Source: an uncultured Collinsella sp. (GTDB taxonomy: Bacteria; Actinomycetota; Coriobacteriia; Coriobacteriales; Coriobacteriaceae). Taken from it: a DNA stretch of 45,759 nt. A model generated the notes under the pieces. That model was not told where the DNA came from, searched no databases, and saw nothing but the letters and a program-made list of their open reading frames with translations. A program made the position numbers and the translations under genes. Position 1 is the stretch's first letter. Each line of letters opens with the position of its first letter. Location: the NCBI GenBank assembly GCA_900548935.1, contig URMR01000001.1, forward strand, positions 1 through 45,759. The letters are read 5' to 3'. This document shows, piece by piece, positions 1 through 6,947 of this stretch.

Positions 1-2
1 CC

Positions 3-113
3 CCCCCCCGACGCGCCCTTGCGCATATTGCCTTCTATGAGGCGAAGCGCTACGACATCAAGGGGAAGAAGCATATTACTACCCGAAGAGGACTCCTTGC
101 CAAAGCCCTTTGA
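3..113 (+). CDS. C-terminal end of an unidentified protein (partial at window edge)
   Basis: An open frame enters from the left edge and stops at TGA 111-113, giving about 36 residues that end in TTRRGLLAKAL. The composition is strongly basic, with several Arg and Lys residues around a Tyr-rich helix (AFYEAKRYDIKG), as expected for a DNA- or RNA-binding tail. I do not recognise the family. The stop lies 13 bases from the end of the convergent MerR gene. The upstream part is outside the window, so neither length nor function can be judged. Confidence 0.35.
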   Translation, partial: PPRRALAHIAFYEAKRYDIKGKKHITTRRGLLAKAL

Positions 114-125
114 GGTCGGGCGGCA

Positions 126-566
126 TTATTGAGTGTGGGCGTTATCGTAGGTATCTTTGATTTCTTCCGGCAAATTGTCGGGAATCAGCGCCTTCACTCT
201 ATCCTCGTTGCCATCTTGGATCGCCTGCTCGTAGTACCAGCATTTGAACTTCAACATGTCCAGCGCGCGGTTCATCTTCGCGATCTCCGACTCCATGTGG
301 GCCTTTCGCTCCTCGAACATGGCCTTGCGCTTGGGGTATGTCGATGGGCCTTCCGCACACCATTCCATGAACAGTCGGATGTCCTTGATCTCCATTCCAG
401 CCTTCTTTAAGCATTCAATGACTCGAAGCGACTCGAGTTCCGTATCGCCGAATCGGCGAATGCCGGATGTCCGTTCCAGCCCCGGGAACAATCCCTGCTT
501 GTCGTAATAACGCAGCGTGGAAACGGGCAGACCGAACATCTCCGCCACCTGTCCGATTGTGTACAT
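126..566 (-). CDS. MerR family transcriptional regulator
   Basis: This 146-residue protein has the MerR layout: an N-terminal winged helix-turn-helix (about 1-70, with VSTLRYYDKQGL as recognition region), then a long helical dimerisation segment (about 75-115) and a short effector region. There is no conserved metal-binding cysteine pair at the end of the dimer helix, so an organic or redox signal is more likely than a metal. It is divergent from the reductase operon at 672, and a MerR-type promoter with a 19-bp spacer lies between them. By family knowledge it should bind that dyad and activate by untwisting the DNA. The ATG at 566 is the natural start because the domain begins at residue 1. 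Confidence 0.9.
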   Translation of the reverse strand: MYTIGQVAEMFGLPVSTLRYYDKQGLFPGLERTSGIRRFGDTELESLRVIECLKKAGMEIKDIRLFMEWCAEGPSTYPKRKAMFEERKAHMESEIAKMNRALDMLKFKCWYYEQAIQDGNEDRVKALIPDNLPEEIKDTYDNAHTQ

Positions 567-597
567 GGTCCCTCCGGATAAATCTGGAATTTACTCC

Positions 598-628
598 TTG
601 ACCTAAAGTTAGGTTTAGGTATTACCTT
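598..628 (+). promoter_or_regulatory. MerR-type promoter with 19-bp spacer and operator dyad
   Basis: TTGACC (598-603) and TACCTT (623-628) are separated by exactly 19 bases, the overlong spacing typical of MerR-activated promoters. Within the spacer region acctaaa (601-607) and tttaggt (614-620) form a symmetric dyad. It points at the reductase gene starting at 672, and a purine-rich ribosome binding site follows. Regulation by the adjacent MerR gene is inferred. Confidence 0.75.
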
Positions 629-671
629 TATTTTCGTCAATATATATAAGGAGTGCAAGGGGTATTCCGTA

Positions 672-1211
672 ATGAGCAAAACGGTTTTGATAGTCTCTTC
701 AAGTCCTCGAAAGAATGGCAATTCCGAGACGTTGGCGGACGCATTCGCCAAAGGTGCGCAGGAAGCGGGGCACAGCGTGGAGACCGTGCGCCTGCGCGAA
801 AAGCAGCTCGGCTTCTGCAAGGGCTGCCTTGCCTGCCTAAAGCTGGGGCGCTGCGTCATCCAAGACGATGCCGTGGAAATTGCCGCCAAAATGCACGATG
901 CGGATGTGTTGGTGTTCGCAACGCCCGTCTACTACTACAGCGTCTGTGGCCAGCTCAAGACCATGCTGGACCGCGCCAACCCGCTTTTCGGCTCCGATTA
1001 TGCATTCACCGAGGCGTATCTATTGGCAACGGCGGCGGAGAGTGGGCGCTCGACCTTCGACGGCGCGAAAAAGGCCGTGCAGGGATGGGTCGACTGCTTC
1101 TCCCGCTGCACGCTTGCCGGAACGGTTTTCGCTGGCGGCGTGAACGACGTGGGCGAAATCGCCGGACATCCCGCCCTAGAGCAGGCGCGACGAATGGGCA
1201 TGGGAATCTAG
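672..1211 (+). CDS. Flavodoxin-fold NAD(P)H-dependent FMN reductase family protein
   Basis: A 179-residue flavodoxin-like oxidoreductase. The N-terminal phosphate-binding loop SSSPRKNGNSET (about 9-20) binds FMN in this family, and ATPVYYYSVCGQLKTMLDR (about 88-106) is the conserved second flavin-contact segment. Cysteines 49, 52, 55 and 61 (FCKGCLACLKLGRC) form the Cys-rich insertion seen in iron-sulfur flavoproteins and related reductases, so an iron-sulfur site is possible but not proven. It is the first gene of the MerR-controlled operon. A paralogue with the same cysteine spacing lies at 8969. Likely role: quinone, nitro-compound or azo reduction under stress (inference). Confidence 0.85.
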   Translation: MSKTVLIVSSSPRKNGNSETLADAFAKGAQEAGHSVETVRLREKQLGFCKGCLACLKLGRCVIQDDAVEIAAKMHDADVLVFATPVYYYSVCGQLKTMLDRANPLFGSDYAFTEAYLLATAAESGRSTFDGAKKAVQGWVDCFSRCTLAGTVFAGGVNDVGEIAGHPALEQARRMGMGI

Positions 1212-1272
1212 ACGCGGCTTAGCTGCACGGAAGCAGTTTGTACTCAAAACCATCGACAGGAGGAAATCGATC

Positions 1273-2037
1273 ATGGCAATTAAACAGACGGCAGGCAGAG
1301 ATGCCCTGGGGGACTTTGCCCCCAAATTCGCTCAGCTCAACGACGACGTGCTGTTTGGCGAGGTATGGAGCCGGGAGGACGATCTTTCCTTGCGCGATCG
1401 CAGCATAGTGACGGTGGTTGCCCTAATGGCGCAGGGCCTGACGGACTCCTCGTTCCAATATCATCTGATGTCCGCAAAGAACAACGGCGTGACCAGGGCG
1501 GAGATAGCGGAGATCCTTACGCACGCGGCGTTTTACGCGGGCTGGCCCAAGGCATGGGCGGCCTTCCGTATGGCGAAGGAGGTCTGGGCGGATGACGATG
1601 CCACCGACGCAAAGGCCCGACACCAAAACGAGATGGCCTTTCCCATCGGTGCCCCTAACGACGCATTTGCGAAGTACTTTATTGGGCAAAGCTACCTCGC
1701 GCCCCTTTCCACCGAGCAGGTTGGCGTCTACAACGTGACGTTCGAGCCCGGCTGCCGCAACAACTGGCACATCCATCACGCCAAAAGCGGTGGCGGACAG
1801 ATCCTCGTCTGCGTGGCTGGTCGAGGGCTTTACCAGGAATGGGGTAAACCGGCACAGGAGCTGTGCCCTGGCGATGTAGTAAATATTCCCGCGGGCGTAA
1901 GGCACTGGCACGGTGCGGCGCCCGACAGCTGGTTCTCCCATCTCGCAGTGGAGGTTCCGGGCGAGGAGGCCTCCAACGAGTGGTTGGAGCCCGTGGACGA
2001 CGAGCAATACCTTAAAGCGACTGACAAGGAGGCTTAG
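1273..2037 (+). CDS. Carboxymuconolactone decarboxylase-cupin fusion protein
   Basis: The 254 residues carry two domains. Residues about 15-110 match the carboxymuconolactone decarboxylase/AhpD-like fold, with the HLMSAKNNGVTRAEIAEIL segment and HAAFYAGWPKAWAA. Residues about 130-245 are a cupin barrel with metal-ligand motif NNWHIHHAKSGGGQ and the second motif GDVVNIPAGVRHWHGA. The AhpD-type CxxC is absent, which argues against a peroxidase-reductase role. A strong AGGAGG lies 8 bases upstream of the ATG. The stop is 2 bases from the next ATG, so it is cotranscribed and probably translationally coupled with the hydrolase. Substrate unknown; a small-molecule lactone or quinone detoxification role is plausible. 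Confidence 0.88.
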   Translation: MAIKQTAGRDALGDFAPKFAQLNDDVLFGEVWSREDDLSLRDRSIVTVVALMAQGLTDSSFQYHLMSAKNNGVTRAEIAEILTHAAFYAGWPKAWAAFRMAKEVWADDDATDAKARHQNEMAFPIGAPNDAFAKYFIGQSYLAPLSTEQVGVYNVTFEPGCRNNWHIHHAKSGGGQILVCVAGRGLYQEWGKPAQELCPGDVVNIPAGVRHWHGAAPDSWFSHLAVEVPGEEASNEWLEPVDDEQYLKATDKEA

Positions 2038-2039
2038 GC

Positions 2040-3011
2040 ATGGAACAGTTGAAACTGACGCGGGAATGGGACAAAGTATTCCCCAAAAACGACAAGGTTG
2101 AGCACAGCAAGGCGACCTTCCACAACCGATACGGCATCACGCTGGCTGCCGACGTATACGTGCCTAAGAACACGGAAGGCAAGCTGCCCGCCATCGCCGT
2201 CAGCGGCCCGTTTGGCGCGGTGAAGGAGCAGTCCTCCGGTCTGTACGCGCAGAAAATGGCGGAGCTGGGCTTTTTCGCAATTGCCTTTGACCCGTCCTAT
2301 ACCGGCGAGAGTGGCGGCACGCCCCGCTATGTAGCATCGCCGGACATCAACACCGAGGACTTCTGTGCAGCGGTGGATTTCCTCTCTGTGCAGGAAAACG
2401 TTGACCCGGAGCGTATCGGCATCATCGGTATCTGCGGTTGGGGCGGCATGGCAGTCAATGCGGCGGCCATCGACACCCGTATCAAAGCTACCGCGGCTAT
2501 GACCATGTACGATATGACCCGCGTGACCGCAAATGGCTATTTTGACGCCGAGGATTCCGAGCAGGCGCGCTTTGAAAAGCGGAAGGCGCTGAACGCGCAG
2601 CGCACCGAGGACTATAAAAACGGCAGCTATGCGCTGGCGGGCGGCGTGGCCGATCCGCTATCGGAGGACGCGCCGCAGTTTGTAGCGGACTATTACGCCT
2701 ACTACAAAACTCCGCGAGGCTACCATCCCCGCAGCCTGAACTCCAACGGCGGCTGGAATGTGACGTCCTCGCTGTCGTTTTTGAATATGCCGATCTTGCA
2801 GTACGCCGGCGAGATCCGCTCCGCCGTGCTGCTGGTGCATGGCGAGAAGGCGCACTCCCGCTATTTCAGCGAAACCGCGTACGGCAAACTGACTGGGGAC
2901 AACAAGGAATTGCTCATTATCCCCGGTGCCAACCACACCGACCTTTACGATCAGATGGACGTCATTCCGTTTGGAAAGCTGAAAGCGTTCTTTGAGGAAT
3001 ACCTGAAATAA
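2040..3011 (+). CDS. Alpha/beta hydrolase, dienelactone-hydrolase/YcjY-like
   Basis: A 323-residue alpha/beta hydrolase without a signal peptide. The nucleophile elbow reads GIIGICGWGGMA, i.e. GxCxWGG, where the family usually shows GxCxSGG or GxSxG; a cysteine nucleophile as in dienelactone hydrolase is therefore the best guess. The acid region is LLVHGEKAHSRYF and the histidine is in IPGANHTDLYD. An oxyanion segment (AVSGPFGAVKEQ) sits near residue 60. It is the last gene of the MerR-linked operon, with AAGGAGG ahead of the ATG overlapping the end of the cupin gene. Substrate not determinable; the partners suggest a stress or xenobiotic pathway. Confidence 0.85.
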   Translation: MEQLKLTREWDKVFPKNDKVEHSKATFHNRYGITLAADVYVPKNTEGKLPAIAVSGPFGAVKEQSSGLYAQKMAELGFFAIAFDPSYTGESGGTPRYVASPDINTEDFCAAVDFLSVQENVDPERIGIIGICGWGGMAVNAAAIDTRIKATAAMTMYDMTRVTANGYFDAEDSEQARFEKRKALNAQRTEDYKNGSYALAGGVADPLSEDAPQFVADYYAYYKTPRGYHPRSLNSNGGWNVTSSLSFLNMPILQYAGEIRSAVLLVHGEKAHSRYFSETAYGKLTGDNKELLIIPGANHTDLYDQMDVIPFGKLKAFFEEYLK

Positions 3012-3419
3012 GGCGCGCCTTGATTCAACGCCAAGTCTCCAGCAACGATTCTTCCAGTCATGGTCACAGCATACGGCTTTTGACCTGCGGAAACGAGCAG
3101 GGATAAAGCCGCTAGCCATGATTCCTTCCTCGAAATAGGTGAAGAGGGGCTGAAATAGCGAATTCACGCCCTCAGCCAGGATGTCTGCAACTTGCAATCC
3201 GACCTGTTTTGTCCTTGGGACAAAAATGAAACTGCGGGCCTTCGGTGACCGAAAAGTTTTCCGCGTTGTCCCACGTTTTGTCTCAAACTCCTACGCGAAG
3301 ACATACGGCGAGATTCGGTGGCAAGACACCTAAAGCCGACGACCCAACTGGAGTTGACTGGAATGGCACAACAATAAACGAGCGTGAAAGAGTGGAAATA
3401 GCTGATATTCGGCGATTTC
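3012..3419. other. Intergenic stretch with no supported gene
   Basis: About 400 bases follow the hydrolase. Short open frames exist on both strands but conflict with one another and show no recognisable domain. A small hairpin (ttttgtcc at 3207-3214 with its complement at 3218-3225) is the only structure seen. The stretch may hold eroded coding sequence. Confidence 0.4.
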
Positions 3420-3457
3420 AAGCTCCTGACCTGGATCGACAGGTCAGGAGCTTTTCT
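3420..3457 (+). terminator. Rho-independent terminator
   Basis: A perfect 14-bp stem (aagctcctgacctg at 3420-3433 with its complement at 3440-3453), a 6-base loop and a TTCTTTT tail. It is the first good terminator downstream of the 672-3011 operon, although 400 bases away. Confidence 0.8.
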
Positions 3458-3475
3458 TTTGGCAGCCTCCGGGCA

Positions 3476-3547
3476 ACCTCCAGTCAACCCTTACGGCTTC
3501 ATACCGCGATTCATGTCGCTCCTAATCAACATCCGCGATGCTTCGCG
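3476..3547 (-). repeat. Diverged repeat copy 1 (pairs with 8780-8850)
   Basis: About 70 bases align in the same orientation with 8780-8850 at roughly three-quarters identity, sharing gcaacctc, caacccttacgg and gatgcttc blocks. On the minus strand both copies encode a similar tail (EASRMLIRSDMNRGMKP-stop here, EASRALIGADMDHDMKP-stop there), and differences fall largely at third codon positions. This suggests two remnants of the 3' end of one gene family. Confidence 0.5.
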
Positions 3548-3607
3548 GGCGCGCAGCACGAGTGTGGAAATACGGACGCACGAGCGTGGATTTTCGAACG
3601 CCTGATG

Positions 3608-3677
3608 AATGAGAGTGGATAATCTCCCACATTGAGCCTCAAGCAAGGCTCAATGTGGGAGATTATCCACTCTCATT
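3608..3677. repeat. Perfect 32-bp inverted repeat (long hairpin)
   Basis: Arms 3608-3639 and 3646-3677 are exact reverse complements with a 6-base loop (caagca), and T6 follows on the plus strand. A 32-bp perfect stem is much longer than a normal terminator. It overlaps the decayed end of the DUF3800 remnant, so it may be an inserted palindromic element that also terminates transcription. Confidence 0.85.
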
Positions 3678-3968
3678 TTTTCGACATGTGCCGCGTTGGT
3701 GGCTCTGGTGTGCGCCGAGCGCGTGCGGCTAACGTCGCAAAATAGGGCTTTGTGCTGGCAGTTGTCGTAATAAACCCTCACGTTGTCAAGGGGTTGGAAG
3801 GGGTCTAGGTATTCAGCCGTGACGGCGGAGACATCGCGCCCATGCGCTTCATTAGTCTTATCGGATTTTCGAACTGTTTGCGGCGGTAGATGAGTGTGAG
3901 CAAATGCTGGCGAGCCTTTTCACCATGTCGCCGTTCTCGTCAACGAAGATGCTGGGTTCTTTGGCCAA
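3650..3968 (-). pseudogene. DUF3800-domain protein remnant (frameshifted, internally deleted)
   Basis: Reading the minus strand from a TTG at 3968, preceded by AGGAG, gives AKEPSIFVDENGDMVKRLAS. The xFVDENGD signature is the hallmark start of DUF3800 proteins, which have an RNase H-like acidic site. After a frame change, a second coherent stretch reads TAEYLDPFQPLDNVRVYYDN and continues to a stop at 3650. The VYYDN segment also fits the C-terminal half of that family. The total is about 105 codons where the family normally has over 200. The frames are out of register, so this is a dead copy. Family assignment rests on two short motifs. Confidence 0.5.
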
Positions 3969-4311
3969 TGGGGCTCCTAATGGAAATAAATATAAAATAG
4001 CCGGGGAACTTTCCTGGCACTTGGAGGTAGCCAAAAGAGCCGTAAGCAACTATATGGCAAACGCCGATGGTGAACGTAGAGGGGCGTGGGATGAAGTTGA
4101 TAATCAAGGGTTCTTCTGCGGTGGTCACAAATCAGCAGGCAGCTAAAAGATAGGAGGTTCACTAGGCGTAAAATCTTTAAACTGTATGAACAAATTTCAT
4201 TTCGCGGATACGCGCCTTCGGTTCATGGAGTGCCTCGCGATAATTTCTCACCCTATATAAGGCAGGCGGATATACCGAGAAGGGAGAACCACGGGAAGGA
4301 GCATTAATGAT
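3969..4311. other. Intergenic stretch upstream of the EcsC-linked genes
   Basis: No supported gene. A short plus-strand frame (3904-4146) has no recognisable motif and overlaps the DUF3800 remnant antisense. The last 100 bases are AT-richer, contain tatataa-like runs and end in GGGAAGGAG, so they probably hold the promoter and ribosome binding site of the gene at 4312. Confidence 0.4.
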
Positions 4312-4527
4312 ATGAAGATGCCTGACTTCGGGGATATGGCCAAGGGCATGGTGCGGGGGGCCGCGAACGGAGTGAAGAGGATTCATCAGGCTTTCGGCGG
4401 TGAATACGGGGATTCGTTCGAGGGAAACGTCGTTGCTGAGAACGGCGAATATATCCTACCGGATCCGATAATTGACGACCGCGAATGTGAAGAGATGACT
4501 CCCTCGCCAGACGCTACGAGAAGATGA
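4312..4527 (+). CDS. Small protein upstream of, and overlapping, the EcsC gene
   Basis: A 71-residue frame with AAGGAG 10 bases ahead of ATG 4312; the second ATG (4318) is an alternative. The N-terminal half is amphipathic (DMAKGMVRGAANGVKRI), the rest acidic with EYILPDPIIDDRECEEM. Its TGA overlaps the next ATG in an ATGA junction. Two readings are possible. It may be a genuine coupled small protein. Alternatively it is the displaced N-terminus of the EcsC protein, because the downstream frame continues leftwards to about 4491 as DSLARRYEKMTSPG, which looks natural for an EcsC N-terminus. I cannot decide between them. Confidence 0.5.
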   Translation: MKMPDFGDMAKGMVRGAANGVKRIHQAFGGEYGDSFEGNVVAENGEYILPDPIIDDRECEEMTPSPDATRR

Positions 4528-5366
4528 CCTCTCCCGGTATTCTGGCAAAAGCCGGGAAGAAAGCCGATGAACTCACGCCCGCTCCGGTCAAGGAGATTGC
4601 CGGTAAAGTTGGTGACATCGCCAGGGATACATTCGGGGATCTGACGGAGCAGGAGCTCATGGCGGCTGCCATCAAGAAGGCTGCCGATGGCTTCGGAGAG
4701 CTCGAGAAACAGGCGGCAAAGGCAAGCGTGAGCAAAGAACACGTCATACAGTGCGTCAACGCGGGGAAACAGGCACAAAAGGTTTCGGATATTTCGCAAA
4801 TCTGTCTGCTGCGCGCATATGACGTCGCTGCCGTCTCGGCCAAGGAGCGCCCGCAGCACATGGGAATCGCACTTGCCGAGGGCGGAGGAACGGGCGCTAT
4901 CGGGTTCTGGGGTCTCCCTGCAAACATCGCGCTCAGCATGCTTGTCTATTTCAGGGCAGTCCAGTCAGTGGCCATGTTCTATGGCTACGACGTCAAAGAA
5001 GACCCCGCAGAGCTCATCATTGCCAGCGAGGTGTTTCAAAGGGCGATGTCGCCGAGCCCCAAGGGGAACCCAGCTACTGATTATATCGGGAAGGTTCTCA
5101 TATATGCCGAGAGCGCGGCCGTGAAACAAGCCGCAAAGAAGGGCTGGACCGCGATGGTCGAGAAAGGTGGCGCCGCGCTCGCTATCGCCCAGATGCGCGC
5201 ACTCGCCAACAAAGCAGCCCAAAAGGCTTTGGAGAACGGTGGCAAGAAGGCAATCGAGGCTGGCGTATTTAAGAAAACCCTTACTCAAATTGGTCAGAAG
5301 CTGACGCTGAAGAACGTCGGCAGACTTGTTCCCGTGGTGGGAGCGGGTTTCGGTGCCTTTTTTTGA
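4524..5366 (+). CDS. EcsC family protein, C-terminus frameshifted
   Basis: The 280-residue frame has the EcsC-family pattern: an alpha-helical N-terminus (KVGDIARDTFGDLTEQEL), the core HMGIALAEGGGTGAIGFWG followed by hydrophobic LPANIALSMLVYFRAVQSVA, and a helical C-terminal half ending RLVPVVGAGFGAFF. The family is membrane-associated with unknown biochemical role. The frame stops at 5366 within a T7 run (5358-5364). One T fewer would let it continue for 41 more family-like residues to TAG 5488-5490. The start ATG has only a weak ribosome binding site and depends on coupling with 4312-4527. It may be a sequencing slip, a phase-variable tract or a fresh pseudogene. Confidence 0.75.
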   Translation: MTSPGILAKAGKKADELTPAPVKEIAGKVGDIARDTFGDLTEQELMAAAIKKAADGFGELEKQAAKASVSKEHVIQCVNAGKQAQKVSDISQICLLRAYDVAAVSAKERPQHMGIALAEGGGTGAIGFWGLPANIALSMLVYFRAVQSVAMFYGYDVKEDPAELIIASEVFQRAMSPSPKGNPATDYIGKVLIYAESAAVKQAAKKGWTAMVEKGGAALAIAQMRALANKAAQKALENGGKKAIEAGVFKKTLTQIGQKLTLKNVGRLVPVVGAGFGAFF

Positions 5367-5490
5367 CACAGCGCAAATGAACAGTATCCTAGACTTCGCC
5401 GACCTCTTCTACCACAAGCGTTTCATTGTCGAGAAGGAACAACGTGTGCAGAGGCTTACGGGAGAAACGGCTGAGTTTGCAGAGAGTTAG
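5365..5490 (+). pseudogene. Displaced C-terminal frame of the EcsC gene
   Basis: Directly after the T7 tract the +1-shifted frame reads DTAQMNSILDFADLFYHKRF, then an acidic/basic helix, to TAG 5488-5490. There are no intervening stops and the composition matches the preceding protein. It has no start codon of its own, so it is best explained as the original C-terminus. Confidence 0.7.
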
Positions 5491-5780
5491 AGTCGTCAAC
5501 TAGACCTGTCGGGCGCAACTTCATGCGCCGAAACGTAATCAATCGGAAGCTATTTGGCTGCCCTCGGCCATGTGGCTTCCGCCTTACTCTATCTCGCCGT
5601 CAGGTACTCCGAGCTTATGTGACGTCCACCCGCATCATCGCGCTCGTGCACGTCTGCGTCGGGGGTGGAGGTCCTTGGCTCTTGGTTGGCGAACAGTTTG
5701 TCAAACGTCATATCTGCCACCCCGGTTCAGTATTTAGATTTACATTCTATTGTCCATGCCCGCAGCCATTTTAGTCCCAG
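5491..5780. other. Intergenic stretch, possible eroded minus-strand coding
   Basis: No gene is supported. On the minus strand a 40-codon frame starting MTFDKLFANQEPRTSTPDAD has protein-like composition but no ribosome binding site and no recognised family. It may be the tail of a lost gene. Confidence 0.3.
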
Positions 5781-6434
5781 CTACGGCCTCTTCGGCACCT
5801 GCGGCAGCCTGGCTCCGCAGGAAGAGCAGTACGACGCGTCGCCGGATGCCTTGACGCCGCAATAGGGGCAGAAAGACGCGCGCACCTTGCGGCCTCCTGG
5901 CGTCCAGGTCCTAATTCCCTTGGCAATCAGGACTGCTACGCGCTCGGGGATACCCGAGTCTTCGTTTGAGCTCGCTACGGTGTAATCGCTTGTGAGGTGG
6001 CCCTTGTAGTCAAAGTCGATTACGAACTTCCATGAGCTGATGCCGCTGAGAGTAGCAACTGCCCCGTAGACTCTGTGCTCGACTGCGGTAAGGGACTCAA
6101 GTCTTTTTACTGATCGTCGCGTACTGGCGACAATTTCCTCAAGCTCTTCTTGGGTCACATCGTCTCTGAAACTCTCGCTCGCACGGTCCCACTCGGCTTT
6201 TGCTTTGACCTTTTCGAGTTCGACCTTCCGTTTCTCCTGTCTGTCGGATGCGAACACTACGATGCCAAGGAGAATGAACATGGGCAAAAGTGACGTCAGC
6301 ATATCCATTAAATGCTCCCTAAATAACTCCAGCGCTGCATGCGAGAAAAACAATGCGACGTGTAAGATGATAAAGGCGGACAGCCCCGCTGTGAAATACC
6401 ACCTGAACGTCTCGTGGTGGGCGACGCACATCAC
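5781..6434 (-). CDS. Membrane protein with C-terminal double-CxxC zinc ribbon
   Basis: The 217 residues begin with two predicted membrane helices (about 12-32 and 42-63), then a charged coiled-coil linker (RQEKRKVELEKVKAKAEWDR) and a soluble domain. The protein ends in a zinc ribbon with CPYCG and CSSCG cysteine pairs (about 190-208). The family is unknown to me. The frame is open for about 24 codons upstream of ATG 6434 and encodes another hydrophobic stretch (FAGFTLAEGALGSIVVM) but offers no ATG, so the true start may be a rare codon or the 5' end may be damaged. It is the third gene of the minus-strand cassette after the DUF262 and DUF6508 genes, separated by about 160 bases. Confidence 0.65.
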   Translation of the reverse strand: MMCVAHHETFRWYFTAGLSAFIILHVALFFSHAALELFREHLMDMLTSLLPMFILLGIVVFASDRQEKRKVELEKVKAKAEWDRASESFRDDVTQEELEEIVASTRRSVKRLESLTAVEHRVYGAVATLSGISSWKFVIDFDYKGHLTSDYTVASSNEDSGIPERVAVLIAKGIRTWTPGGRKVRASFCPYCGVKASGDASYCSSCGARLPQVPKRP

Positions 6435-6593
6435 GACGATGCTGCCAAGGGCTCCTTCTGCGAGTGTAAACCCTGCAAAATGGATTCGGAGAACTGGCGG
6501 CAGTGGTCAATCACTCTTTTCGATGGAGACTGCCTCTGGATTTACTGCTGACGCTAGTGGCGGCCACGGTCCAAGTGTATTCGGAGTCGCTGA

Positions 6594-6938
6594 CTAACTT
6601 TTGTCGAGCTCCTTCAGCCGGGAGAGGCAGCGGTCCAGAAACCCGCTCCTGGCTTGCGCGGCAAGGAATCCGTCGCAGAAGCGGTCGCCACGAACGCACC
6701 ACGTGATGCATGCACGTATCAGGTTAATGTCCCCATGGTCGATATCGCAGCTGTCTATGCCTTCCGAGGTGTCGATGCTATGGCGTTCAAGCGTCTCGAA
6801 GTAGCTGGTGTCCGCGAACCCGTCCAGTTCATAGAAATCGTCGACGAAATCTTCGAGTCCGAGCGTCCCGCCCCCAAGCTTGACATTCATGTTTCTGTCC
6901 GCCAGCTTGCCAGCGTACTTGGTTAGTCTTTCAAACAT
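6594..6938 (-). CDS. DUF6508 family protein
   Basis: A 114-residue protein whose second half, ACITWCVRGDRFCDGFLAAQ followed by LDRCLSRLKELDKS, matches the DUF6508 signature (I-x-RGDRFC-x-G then a short helix). Biochemical function is unknown for the family. It starts about a dozen bases after the DUF262 gene stops, on the same strand, which makes an operon with that putative defence nuclease very likely. No signal peptide or membrane segment is visible. The tight spacing suggests a partner, specificity factor or immunity role, but that is inference only. Confidence 0.75.
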   Translation of the reverse strand: MFERLTKYAGKLADRNMNVKLGGGTLGLEDFVDDFYELDGFADTSYFETLERHSIDTSEGIDSCDIDHGDINLIRACITWCVRGDRFCDGFLAAQARSGFLDRCLSRLKELDKS

Positions 6939-6947
6939 GTTCGCTAC

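Noticed and set aside
3290..3420. Possible tRNA or attachment site upstream of the 3420 terminator
   Set aside because: No cloverleaf could be drawn and no exact direct repeat was found elsewhere in the window.
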